Shown here one piece after another: positions 1 to 7,993 of a stretch of DNA of 64,000 nucleotides. Positions within the stretch are counted from its first letter, which is position 1. Each line of letters starts with the position of its first letter. The notes below the pieces were generated by a model. The model did not search any database, had not been told where the DNA came from, and worked only from the letters and a program-made list of their open reading frames with translations. This stretch comes from Acidicapsa acidisoli (GTDB lineage: Bacteria; Acidobacteriota; Terriglobia; Terriglobales; Acidobacteriaceae): positions 248,001 to 312,000 of the forward strand of contig NZ_JAGSYI010000002.1 in the NCBI RefSeq assembly GCF_025685625.1, written 5' to 3'. Made by a program: the position numbers and the translations under genes.

Positions 1-282
1 TCCCTGCCCCTGTTTGTAAAGGCTGGCTCAATTCTTCCGTTAGGCGTGCCCGTGCTGAGTACCAATGAGCCACAGGCGCTGGCCAAAATCCGCGTTTACC
101 CGGGCGCAGATGGCAGCTTCTCGCTGTATCAGGATGATGGCAAAACCTACGCCTACGAAAAGGGCGAGAACAAGATCACTCGCTTGCACTGGGACGATGC
201 ATCCGGCAAGCTCGCTCACGAGGGAGCACCGGCATGGTCGGGACCGGATGCCTCGCTTCTGGAGGTGATCGGTCAAAAGTAA
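1..282 (+). CDS. Glycoside hydrolase family 31, C-terminal end (partial)
   Basis: The open frame enters from the left edge and ends at TAA 280-282, giving 93 residues. It opens with SLPLFVKAGSILPLG, the conserved segment that closes the catalytic barrel region in GH31 alpha-glucosidases and alpha-xylosidases. The following part (RVYPGADGSFSLYQDDGKTYAYEKGE) matches the DUF5110-type beta-sandwich found at the end of this family. The catalytic aspartates lie outside the window, so the substrate cannot be stated. Family knowledge suggests an exo-acting alpha-glycosidase, probably secreted. It precedes a sugar-conversion gene set on the same strand. The 257-base gap that follows carries a perfect palindrome, so it may be a separate transcript. 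Confidence 0.85.
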   Translation, partial: SLPLFVKAGSILPLGVPVLSTNEPQALAKIRVYPGADGSFSLYQDDGKTYAYEKGENKITRLHWDDASGKLAHEGAPAWSGPDASLLEVIGQK

Positions 283-403
283 GGGAAATTGAAGCGTACA
301 AGGCTGCCCTAACGGACGCAGTTTCATGAACCAGTTAGCCGGTGTTGCGCGTTTGGCGGGCAGCCGAGTACACTTCTCAGCGAGCAATATTCCAGTTGAA
401 AAT

Positions 404-427
404 GAGAATGGAAAGCTTTCCATTCTC
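404..427. repeat. 24-base perfect palindrome downstream of the GH31 gene
   Basis: The arms GAGAATGGAAAG (404-415) and CTTTCCATTCTC (416-427) are exact reverse complements with no spacer. As RNA this can fold into a 10-bp stem with a four-base AGCT loop. No T-run follows on either strand, so it is not a textbook intrinsic terminator. It could be a terminator-like 3' structure of the GH31 transcript or an operator for the gene at 540. Confidence 0.6.
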
Positions 428-539
428 GCTAATGTAGCTCGTTAGAACCGCCGGACGATTAAGAGCGCGGCTAGAGTCTGACCGCGAGGCAAACCGCTTC
501 CCGGAAAAATTGATGCTTTTGAGCCTGTAAGGAGATCAC

Positions 540-1433
540 TTGCGTACTCCTCGGAACTGTTTTTGTCTCTCACTTGCTTTGGTTGGATTTGCGAGCCTGG
601 CACTAGTCTTCCTCAGCAATTCCGCGCAAGGTCAGGCTGCCGGAAATGAATCGTTGCCAGCGGCCCCACACGCCAAACCGACCCATCTCAAGCATGTGCT
701 GGTCGTCGGCCAGACCAAGGGCTTTGAGCATGACTCCATCTCTGCAGCTATGGCTGCGATCTACAACATGGGTCAGCAAAGCGGCCTATGGGATACTGAG
801 ATGCGTACGGACACCGAGTTGCTCACCAAGAAGGATCTAGGCAGGAACGCAAAGAACCTGAACTACTTTGACCTGCTGATCTTTGCCAGCACCACGGGCG
901 AACTCGATATGGACGCAACGCAGAAGCAGGACATGCTGTCGTTCATTCATGACGACGGCAAGGGTTTTGTGGGGATTCACGCGGCGCTGGACACCAACTA
1001 TACCTGGCCGGAATATGGCGAGATGATTGGCGGCTGGTTCGACCAGCATCCGTGGATGACTTTCCAGGCGCCAATTATCAACGAAGATCCAGACTTCCCT
1101 GCAGTACGGCACTTTCCCAAGGCTTTTGTGAAGTTTGACGAGATCTACCAGCCGAAAGCGTGGTCTCGTGACAAGGTCAACGTGCTGCTCAGTCTTGATC
1201 CAAGCAAACTGGACTATTCGAACAATCCCCGGATCCACCGCATGGATCATGACTTTCCAGTCGCGTGGAGCAAGATGTACGGCAAGGGCAGGGTATTCTA
1301 TTCCACGCTCGGACATACGGAAGAGTCCTGGGAGGATCCGGATATTCGCAAGATGTACTTTGAAGCGATCCGTTGGGCTTTGGGAATGACAGAAGGCAGC
1401 ACGGAATCTCATGCTCGGCCAGCGGTTAAGTAG
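540..1433 (+). CDS. Secreted ThuA-like domain protein
   Basis: This 297-residue protein has an N-terminal signal peptide (hydrophobic stretch about residues 9-25, then NSAQGQA). It also shows the ThuA-like fold signatures: HVLVVGQTKGFEHDSI near residue 52, GKGFVGIHAALDTNYTWPEY with a following GGWFDQHPW in the middle, and GKGRVFYSTLGHTEESW near the end. ThuA proteins resemble class I glutamine amidotransferases and are linked to trehalose or other sugar utilisation; the reaction is not established. The start is TTG at 540, chosen because AAGGAG lies five bases upstream and it places the signal peptide at the N-terminus. It is followed 39 bases later by an oxidoreductase, and together with the isomerase it forms a recurrent acidobacterial sugar-conversion set. 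Confidence 0.8.
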   Translation: MRTPRNCFCLSLALVGFASLALVFLSNSAQGQAAGNESLPAAPHAKPTHLKHVLVVGQTKGFEHDSISAAMAAIYNMGQQSGLWDTEMRTDTELLTKKDLGRNAKNLNYFDLLIFASTTGELDMDATQKQDMLSFIHDDGKGFVGIHAALDTNYTWPEYGEMIGGWFDQHPWMTFQAPIINEDPDFPAVRHFPKAFVKFDEIYQPKAWSRDKVNVLLSLDPSKLDYSNNPRIHRMDHDFPVAWSKMYGKGRVFYSTLGHTEESWEDPDIRKMYFEAIRWALGMTEGSTESHARPAVK

Positions 1434-1472
1434 ATTCAAGCGAGTTTCTCAGGAAGGTATACACAAAGCTCT

Positions 1473-2645
1473 ATGAAGAGAATTGGCATGGGCTTGATCG
1501 GCCCCGGGTTTGTTGCAGCGCACCACGTTGACGCCGTACGGCGACTGGGTGATGTGGATGTGGTCGCTATTGCCGGCTCGTCCCAGCAATCCGCTGACAG
1601 GAAGGCGCGCGAATACAAGGTCGAGCGCGCCTACGGCGACTATCATGCGCTGATCGCCGATCCGGATGTCCAGGTGATCCACAACACGACGCCCAATTAT
1701 CTGCATCTTCCGGTAACTCTCGCTGCTCTTGCCGCCGGCAAGCACGTGATCTCCGACAAGCCGTTGGCCGTGAATCCCGCAGAGGGCCGCACCTTGCGCG
1801 ATGCGGCCATGGCGGCAAAGGTCGCTCATGTTGTCACCTTCAACTATCGTGGCAATCCGCTAGTACAACAGGCGCGGGGCATGATTGCGCGGGGTGAAAG
1901 CGGCGCAGTTAGCTTTGTGCATGGGCATTACCTGCAGGATTGGATGTCCGACCCCAATGTGTACTCGTGGCGATCTGACCCATCTAAAGGCGGTACCAGT
2001 TCGGCGCTTGGAGATATCGGCTCTCACTGGTGCGACCTGGCGGAGCATGTCTCTGGACTGAAGATCACCTCCGTTCTGGCAGATATCACGACGGTAATCC
2101 CGGTCCGTTACTCGGCTGGAGGTTCCGCGGAGGCGTTCTCGACCAAGACCACGGGAGAGCGGGAGCCTGTGACTGTGGAGGCTGAAGACCTGGCCAGCGT
2201 CCTGTTGCGCTTCGAGAACGGCTCAAAGGGCTGCTTTTCCGTAGGTCAGGTACTACCCGGTCACAAGAACGACCTAGTGCTCGAGGTGAACGGGTTGACC
2301 ACTTCTCTGAAATGGAAGCAGGAACAGCAGAATGAACTATGGATTGGGCACAGTAAACAGCCGAACGCTGTGATGGCGAAGGACCCGTCTCTTGTTTCGC
2401 CGGATGCATTGCGCTATGTGCATCTACCTGGCGGGCACCAGGAGTCCTGGGCGGATGCCTTCTGCAATCTGATTCGTGATGCGTATGCGTGGATTGCCGA
2501 AGGCGGAGCACCGGAGGTCAAGCCGACAATGTTGCCTACATTCAACGATGGGTATCGCTCCACATGTCTGGTGGACGCTATGTTGCGAAGCCACGCCGCT
2601 GGCGGTGTCTGGCAGCAGGTGGAGTTTGCAGCGGCAGGCGAATAA
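1473..2645 (+). CDS. Gfo/Idh/MocA family NAD(P)-dependent oxidoreductase
   Basis: A 390-residue cytoplasmic enzyme. The N-terminus has the Rossmann nucleotide-binding motif GLIGPGFVAAHH (about residues 8-19). Around residues 95-100 is SDKPLAVNP, the DKP variant of the family EKP motif with the catalytic lysine. Further on, GDIGSHWCDLAEHV supplies the GxxxD-xxH catalytic aspartate/histidine pair. The C-terminal beta-sheet domain is full length. The family oxidises or reduces sugar hydroxyls (inositols, glucosides and similar); the exact substrate cannot be read. It sits between ThuA-like and TIM-barrel isomerase genes, and such trios usually act in succession on keto-sugars. An AGGAAGG is present 15 bases before the start, farther than ideal. 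Confidence 0.9.
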   Translation: MKRIGMGLIGPGFVAAHHVDAVRRLGDVDVVAIAGSSQQSADRKAREYKVERAYGDYHALIADPDVQVIHNTTPNYLHLPVTLAALAAGKHVISDKPLAVNPAEGRTLRDAAMAAKVAHVVTFNYRGNPLVQQARGMIARGESGAVSFVHGHYLQDWMSDPNVYSWRSDPSKGGTSSALGDIGSHWCDLAEHVSGLKITSVLADITTVIPVRYSAGGSAEAFSTKTTGEREPVTVEAEDLASVLLRFENGSKGCFSVGQVLPGHKNDLVLEVNGLTTSLKWKQEQQNELWIGHSKQPNAVMAKDPSLVSPDALRYVHLPGGHQESWADAFCNLIRDAYAWIAEGGAPEVKPTMLPTFNDGYRSTCLVDAMLRSHAAGGVWQQVEFAAAGE

Positions 2646-2707
2646 GGTACATGGTAGCGCGAAATGCCGTTGTTCGCGCCTGAACGGTAACAAGGAGAAG
2701 CTGGGAA

Positions 2708-3667
2708 ATGAGATTGGGAGTGTTTACGCCCCTGCTGTCGAAGCTGCCTCTCGGAGACGTGCTGGCGAAGCTGAAGGCAGTTGACATCACGACGGTGGAA
2801 CTTGGGACAGGCAATTATCCCGGTGGCGCACACTGCGATCTTGCGATGCTGGAGGATGATGGCGCGCTTGAAAAATTCAAGGAAGCGCTTGCAGTACATG
2901 GAACGAGCATCAGCGCGCTGAGTTGCCACGGAAATCCCTTGCATCCGGACCCTGCACAGGCGTTTCAATTTCAGGAAGTCAATCGTAAGACAATTCTGCT
3001 GGCGGAGAAGCTGGGCGTAAAGACCGTCGTCGATTTCTCCGGATGCCCCGGAGATTCTCCAGATGCAAAGGCGCCCAACTGGGTGACTTGCCCGTGGCCA
3101 CCCGAGTATCTCGATGTGCTGGCCTGGCAATGGGACAAGGTTGTGGAGCCATATTGGGTTGAGCGCGCAAAATTCGCCGCCGATCACGGTGTTCGAATCG
3201 CGATTGAGATGCATCCCGGATTCGTTGTGTATAGTCCGGAAACGCTGCTCCGTCTGCGCGCGATTGCAGGCCGGTCTATTGGCTGCAACTACGATCCGAG
3301 CCATATGTTCTGGCAGAACATTGATCCGATTGCCGCGATTCGAGTGCTGGGTGATGCGATCTTTCATGTTCACGCCAAGGATACGCAGTTCTATCCGACG
3401 AACCTGCCGCGTACTGGCGTGCTCGACACCAAACCGTACACCGACGAACGGAATCGTGGATGGATATTCAGGACCTGCGGGTACGGGCACGGCGCTGAGT
3501 GGTGGAAGGAGTTTGTATCTACGCTCCGCATGTTTGGCTACGACGACGTTCTCTCGATTGAACATGAAGACAGCCTGCTCTCTTCGGAAGAGGGACTGTC
3601 GAAAGCAGCAAAATTTCTGAATGAAATCATCTTGAAGGAAACACCTGGCGCTGCGTGGTGGGTCTAA
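2708..3667 (+). CDS. Sugar phosphate isomerase/epimerase family TIM-barrel protein
   Basis: A 319-residue protein of the xylose-isomerase-like TIM-barrel superfamily (AP endonuclease 2 fold). Likely metal-binding positions are in IEMHPGF, NYDPSHMFW, HVHAKDTQF and the C-terminal SIEHEDSLL, giving the usual Glu/Asp/His/Glu set. It has no signal peptide, so it is probably cytoplasmic. AAGGAG stands 10 bases before ATG 2708. It lies 62 bases after the Gfo/Idh/MocA gene on the same strand and is most likely co-transcribed. Proteins of this pairing epimerise or isomerise keto-sugars made by the dehydrogenase. The substrate is unknown. Confidence 0.85.
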   Translation: MRLGVFTPLLSKLPLGDVLAKLKAVDITTVELGTGNYPGGAHCDLAMLEDDGALEKFKEALAVHGTSISALSCHGNPLHPDPAQAFQFQEVNRKTILLAEKLGVKTVVDFSGCPGDSPDAKAPNWVTCPWPPEYLDVLAWQWDKVVEPYWVERAKFAADHGVRIAIEMHPGFVVYSPETLLRLRAIAGRSIGCNYDPSHMFWQNIDPIAAIRVLGDAIFHVHAKDTQFYPTNLPRTGVLDTKPYTDERNRGWIFRTCGYGHGAEWWKEFVSTLRMFGYDDVLSIEHEDSLLSSEEGLSKAAKFLNEIILKETPGAAWWV

Positions 3668-3736
3668 GTCACGAATGGGCTCAGCCGATTGGAATGAGCG
3701 TAAAACTCAGAAGCGGAGCATTTATAGAATGGCGGA

Positions 3737-5158
3737 ATGGCAAAGATGAATCGTAGAAGCTTTCTCGCGTCGGCGAGTGCGTTGCTCGCAAGTCAATCCC
3801 TTCGCGGACTGTCTCCAATGCAGGCGAACCAGACTGGCGCGAAGCCGGTGGGCAAGGCCGACCACTCTCTGCGCATCGAACCGTGCACGCTAGAGATTGG
3901 CAAGGGCGTGACGATCAAGACAACTTCCTACAACGGTCAGGTACCGGGCCCGTTGTTGCGCTTGCGTCAGGGCGTCCCTGTAACGATTGATGTGACGAAC
4001 TCCAGTTCCCTTCCTGAGATCGCGCACTGGCACGGGCTCACCACTGACCCGATCAACGACGGCGCGATGGAAGAGGGTTCGCCGATGATTCCGGTCGGCG
4101 GGACGCTTCGTTACACCCTTACTCCGAATCCCGCCGGGACTCGCTGGTATCACACGCACGCTGGAGCCTTTGACAATCTGGCGGCGGGCACTTACTCCGG
4201 ACAGTTTGGCTTTCTGCTGGTCGATGGCAAGGAGCAGCCGGCGCACTACGACCAGGAGGTCAATCTCGCCATTCATCATTGGGAGCCCTCGTTCGTCCCC
4301 ATGGTCGAGACGATGCGCAGCGAATCCGCAAATATGCCGCTTACGTCCGGGTCGGACGTAGGCTATCGGTACGCGACAATGAACGCGCACATGCTGGGCC
4401 ACGGAGAGCCGCTGCGAGTGAAGCAGGGCCAGCGCGTGTTGCTGCGCCTGCTCAACGCAAGCGCGACTGAAAACGTTCTATTGGCGCTGCCAGGCCATCA
4501 GTTCAAGGTAATTGCTATGGATGGCAATCCAGTTCCTAATCCCAAAAGCGTCGAAGTGCTGTCGCTTGCCGTCGCGGAGCGAGTAGACGCAGTCGTCGAG
4601 ATGAATGCGCCAGGGATCTGGGTGCTCGGTTCTACTCTCGAAAAGTCGCGCCAGATGGGATTAGGCATAGTGGTCGAATACGCAGGGAAAACTGGCGCCC
4701 CGATATGGAAAGACCCGACCCCTGTGGAATGGGACTACTCGCAGTTTGCCGGCGGAGAGTCTGCGCAGCCAGCTCCAGCGCCTGAGGATACATTTACGCT
4801 CACCTTTCGCGATATTGGCGCCAAGAAGGGTTCCAACTTCGATGTGTGGACGATCAACAACAAGTCGTGGCCGGAGATTGAGCCGCTCTCAGTGCAGGCG
4901 GGCAAGCGCTATCGGATGATTCTTCGCAATGGCAGCGGCGATCAGCATCCTATCCACATGCATCGGCATAGTTTCGAAGTGGTTCGTATCGGGGACAAGT
5001 CGATGAGCGGGCTGATGAAAGACGTCATCAACATCATGCCGCTGGATACGGTTGCGGTGGACTTTGTTGCGAACAATCCTGGTGACACGCTGATGCATTG
5101 CCATCAGCAGTTGCACATGGATTACGGATTTATGTGGTTGCTTAAATACTCGAGTTAG
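3737..5158 (+). CDS. Secreted multicopper oxidase (laccase-like)
   Basis: A 473-residue multicopper oxidase with a twin-arginine signal (NRRSFLASASALL), so it is exported folded to the periplasm or beyond. All four copper-ligand motifs are present: HWHG (97-100), WYHTH (137-141), HPIHMH (404-409) and HCHQQLHMDYGF (454-465). In the last motif the position axial to the type-1 copper is Phe465 rather than Met, as in high-potential fungal laccases. The family oxidises phenols, metals or other reductants and reduces oxygen to water. ATG 3746 (MNRRSFL) is an alternative start three codons in. It precedes cytochrome and PQQ dehydrogenase genes, suggesting an extracytoplasmic oxidation locus. Confidence 0.92.
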   Translation: MAKMNRRSFLASASALLASQSLRGLSPMQANQTGAKPVGKADHSLRIEPCTLEIGKGVTIKTTSYNGQVPGPLLRLRQGVPVTIDVTNSSSLPEIAHWHGLTTDPINDGAMEEGSPMIPVGGTLRYTLTPNPAGTRWYHTHAGAFDNLAAGTYSGQFGFLLVDGKEQPAHYDQEVNLAIHHWEPSFVPMVETMRSESANMPLTSGSDVGYRYATMNAHMLGHGEPLRVKQGQRVLLRLLNASATENVLLALPGHQFKVIAMDGNPVPNPKSVEVLSLAVAERVDAVVEMNAPGIWVLGSTLEKSRQMGLGIVVEYAGKTGAPIWKDPTPVEWDYSQFAGGESAQPAPAPEDTFTLTFRDIGAKKGSNFDVWTINNKSWPEIEPLSVQAGKRYRMILRNGSGDQHPIHMHRHSFEVVRIGDKSMSGLMKDVINIMPLDTVAVDFVANNPGDTLMHCHQQLHMDYGFMWLLKYSS

Positions 5159-5210
5159 TGCACTCGGGACGATTCTTTATCGTGCGCAACAGTGGAGCGG
5201 GTTCCCTCGA

Positions 5211-6350
5211 ATGAGAGTGTTATTACGCATGAAGAGTTTCAGATATCTTGCAATCTTGGCGACTGCCACGGGACTGGTCGCGTTTCAGGCAGCCAAGTCA
5301 CCTGTCCATGCTGCATTCAGTGCTTCTCCGGGCCGCATGAATGCGAGCAGCCAGGTGGCCCAGCCTGCTGCGGCGAATCCGACCGCTGATAACATCGGTG
5401 CGGCTTCATACGCAAAGCACTGTGCGATTTGTCACGGAGATCACCGCGAAGGCATTCTGCCCGCGTTTCCACCGCTGGTGGGCATCAAACACCAGATGAC
5501 AGACCAGCAGATTACGACTCTGATTCACTCCGGCAAAGGCCGTATGCCCGGACTGCCGGGGGTGCAGAACGAAGAGTTGGCCGCATTGCTGCAGTATCTG
5601 GCGAGCAGTACAGAGATCACCCCTGCCGTGACTGCCGGAGCAGGAGCAAATCGCAAAGGCATCCAACTTACCGGCGAGGCTGCGGCAGGCGGTGCGCTTT
5701 TCCTGCAGAACTGCGCCTTCTGTCACGGACGCGATGCGATGGGCGGCGAGACTGGGCCAGATCTCACCCAGTCAAAGCTGGTCTTGGAGGACAAAGACGG
5801 CTCCCAGATATCGGGGGTTGTGCGAGAGGGACGGATTGAAAAGAAAATGCCGGCCTTCCAGTTCTCCAGTCCGGAACTTGTAAGCCTTGTGGCTTTCATT
5901 CGGGCGCGAGTCACTGCCGCAGCATCAATGAAAGGCGGCCGGCGCGGCGTGGCTGTCTCCGACCTGCAAACCGGCAACGTTGAAGCGGGCAAGAAATACT
6001 TCAACGGGGCTGGAGGCTGCGCAAAATGCCACTCGCCGACCGGCGATCTGGCTGGCGTGGCAAGGCGCCACGAGGGGCTTCAGCTTGAAGAACGAATGCT
6101 GTATCCAAGAGACGCGAAGAGCACAGTGGTCGTGACACTCCCTTCGGGAGAAAAGATCGCCGGTACTCTCGCCTATCAAGATGAGTTCACCGTCGGTCTT
6201 CGCGATAAGGACGGAAGTTATCGATCATGGCCGACTGAACGCGTCAAATACAAGGTCGATTCGCCGGTAGATGCGCACGTGGAGCAATTTCCCAAGTACA
6301 CTGACGACGATATTCACAACCTGATGGCGTACCTGCAGACTCTTCGATGA
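5211..6350 (+). CDS. Tri-haem c-type cytochrome
   Basis: A 379-residue exported protein with three CxxCH haem-attachment sites: CAICH (71-75), CAFCH (168-172) and CAKCH (270-274). An N-terminal hydrophobic signal (about residues 8-28) directs it to the periplasm. The last ~85 residues (YPRDAKSTVVVTLPSGEKI onward) form a haem-free beta-rich tail found in cytochromes next to quinoprotein dehydrogenases. Its stop overlaps the start of the PQQ dehydrogenase by four bases (ATGA), so the two are translationally coupled. This supports a role as electron acceptor for that enzyme. An alternative start is the ATG at 5229 (MKSFRYL); neither has a strong ribosome-binding site. Confidence 0.9.
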   Translation: MRVLLRMKSFRYLAILATATGLVAFQAAKSPVHAAFSASPGRMNASSQVAQPAAANPTADNIGAASYAKHCAICHGDHREGILPAFPPLVGIKHQMTDQQITTLIHSGKGRMPGLPGVQNEELAALLQYLASSTEITPAVTAGAGANRKGIQLTGEAAAGGALFLQNCAFCHGRDAMGGETGPDLTQSKLVLEDKDGSQISGVVREGRIEKKMPAFQFSSPELVSLVAFIRARVTAAASMKGGRRGVAVSDLQTGNVEAGKKYFNGAGGCAKCHSPTGDLAGVARRHEGLQLEERMLYPRDAKSTVVVTLPSGEKIAGTLAYQDEFTVGLRDKDGSYRSWPTERVKYKVDSPVDAHVEQFPKYTDDDIHNLMAYLQTLR

Positions 6351-7987
6351 TACGTCCGATTCTGCACACCAAATCAGGTGGATTGGCTCACTGGAATATG
6401 AAATTGGTCCACTCGCCGGGTCTTGCAGCCATTGCGGTTCTCGCACTGCTGGCGGGATCATGTCCGCTGGTGGCGCAGTATCTAGAACCGGCGCAGTTGC
6501 TGCATCCTTCGCCGGAGAGCTGGCCGCTCTATCATGGTGACTATTCCGGCATGAGGCACAGTCATCTCACCCAGATCACGCCGCAAAATGTTGGCAGACT
6601 CGGCATGGCGTGGGCCTTCCAGACCAATCAGTCTGCGGAGATCAAGTCCTCTCCACTGCTGGTCGACGGAATCTTGTACTTCACGGTGCCCGACAACATC
6701 TGGGCCGTGGATGCGCGATCTGGACATGTGATCTGGCACTACAATCACCCAACTACTGAGGGCCTGCACATCGGGCATCGCGGTGTCGCGATATACAAAG
6801 GCTGGCTCTACTTTGTTACGCCAGATGCTCACCTGATTTCGCTGAACGCGAAGGACGGCAGTGTGCGCTGGACGAAAGAGATTGCGGACGTGACCAAGGG
6901 CTACTGGACGACACTGGCCCCGTTGATCGTCAAGAATCATGTGATCGTTGGCGTCTCCGGCGACTTCGATAACCTGACCGGCTATCTTCGCTCTTACGAT
7001 CCTGAGACTGGCGAAACGCAATGGCAGTGGAACAGCACTCCGCCCGTGGGAACTCCGAACAGCACGACCGGGGGCATGACCTGGATGACCGGTACCTATG
7101 ACCCCGAGTTGAATCTGATCTTCTGGGGTACGGGAAATCCAACGCCGGTGTTGAGTGGGGCGACACGGCCAGGGGACGATCATTGGACTTGCAGCATCGT
7201 TGCGCTCAACCCGGATAGCGGACAACTGGCGTGGGGTTATCAGGTTTCGCCGCATGACACGCACGACTGGGACGCGGTGGAAACTCCCGTGCTTGTTGAT
7301 GCAGATTTTCATGGACAGCCACGCAAGATGCTGATGCAGACCTCGCGCAACGGCTACTTCTTTGTGCTGGATCGCACGAACGGCAAGAGTCTGTTGACGA
7401 CTCCGTACGGTCCGACAAATTGGGCTCTCGGAATCGATAAAGATGGAAAGCCGATTCCAAATCCCGACAAGGAACCCAAACCAGATGGACGTCTGATTGC
7501 TCCGGACGAGGGCGGACTGACCAACTATCGGTCTCCCAGTTTCGACTCGAAGACCGGGTTGTTCATTGTGGACGCCCATCCGAGTTGGAGCATCTATTTT
7601 GCCAAGCCTGCGGACGGAGAGTACGGTTGGGCTGGTGCGGACTATGGAGTCTGGGGCAAAGGCGTCATTGATGCCATCGACTATCAGACGGGCAAGATTC
7701 GCTGGAGTCATGAGGTTGGACGAGGCGGATCTGGAGCGGGCGTATTGACCACCGATTCCGGACTCACTATCACTGGGGATGCGGAAGGCAATGTTCTGAT
7801 ATTGGCGACCAGCGACGGCAAAACGCTGTGGCACGCCGGCACTGGTGCCTCGATTCAGAGTTCCCCGATTGCCTACGAACTGGATGGCCGCGAGTATCTG
7901 ATGACCAGCAGCGGAGGGGTGTTGTTCGCATGGGCACTACCACAAGGACCGTCTGTCGCCGATCGCTCTGAAATTCACACTCACTAG
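6347..7987 (+). CDS. PQQ-dependent dehydrogenase, first of two tandem copies
   Basis: A 546-residue quinoprotein of the eight-bladed beta-propeller family, with repeated tryptophan-docking motifs (GHVIWHYN, GSVRWTKE, GETQWQWN, GKIRWSHE, GKTLWHAG). Conserved features include WGTGNPTPVLSGATRPGDD and HDTHDWDAVETPVLVD, the latter supplying the likely catalytic Asp. The adjacent-cysteine disulfide of methanol and ethanol dehydrogenases is not seen. A signal peptide is visible whether translation begins at 6347 or at the internal ATG 6398 (MKLVHSPGLAAIAVLAL). Members oxidise alcohols, aldoses or polyols in the periplasm and pass electrons to cytochromes, here presumably the coupled gene upstream. 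The paralogue starts only six bases after its stop. Confidence 0.92.
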   Translation: MIRPILHTKSGGLAHWNMKLVHSPGLAAIAVLALLAGSCPLVAQYLEPAQLLHPSPESWPLYHGDYSGMRHSHLTQITPQNVGRLGMAWAFQTNQSAEIKSSPLLVDGILYFTVPDNIWAVDARSGHVIWHYNHPTTEGLHIGHRGVAIYKGWLYFVTPDAHLISLNAKDGSVRWTKEIADVTKGYWTTLAPLIVKNHVIVGVSGDFDNLTGYLRSYDPETGETQWQWNSTPPVGTPNSTTGGMTWMTGTYDPELNLIFWGTGNPTPVLSGATRPGDDHWTCSIVALNPDSGQLAWGYQVSPHDTHDWDAVETPVLVDADFHGQPRKMLMQTSRNGYFFVLDRTNGKSLLTTPYGPTNWALGIDKDGKPIPNPDKEPKPDGRLIAPDEGGLTNYRSPSFDSKTGLFIVDAHPSWSIYFAKPADGEYGWAGADYGVWGKGVIDAIDYQTGKIRWSHEVGRGGSGAGVLTTDSGLTITGDAEGNVLILATSDGKTLWHAGTGASIQSSPIAYELDGREYLMTSSGGVLFAWALPQGPSVADRSEIHTH

Positions 7988-7993
7988 GATCTT

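Noticed and set aside
5192-5389. A short frame containing several cysteines overlapping the cytochrome gene start
   Set aside because: It is an out-of-frame reading of the cytochrome signal peptide region, and the CxxCH frame is clearly the coding one.
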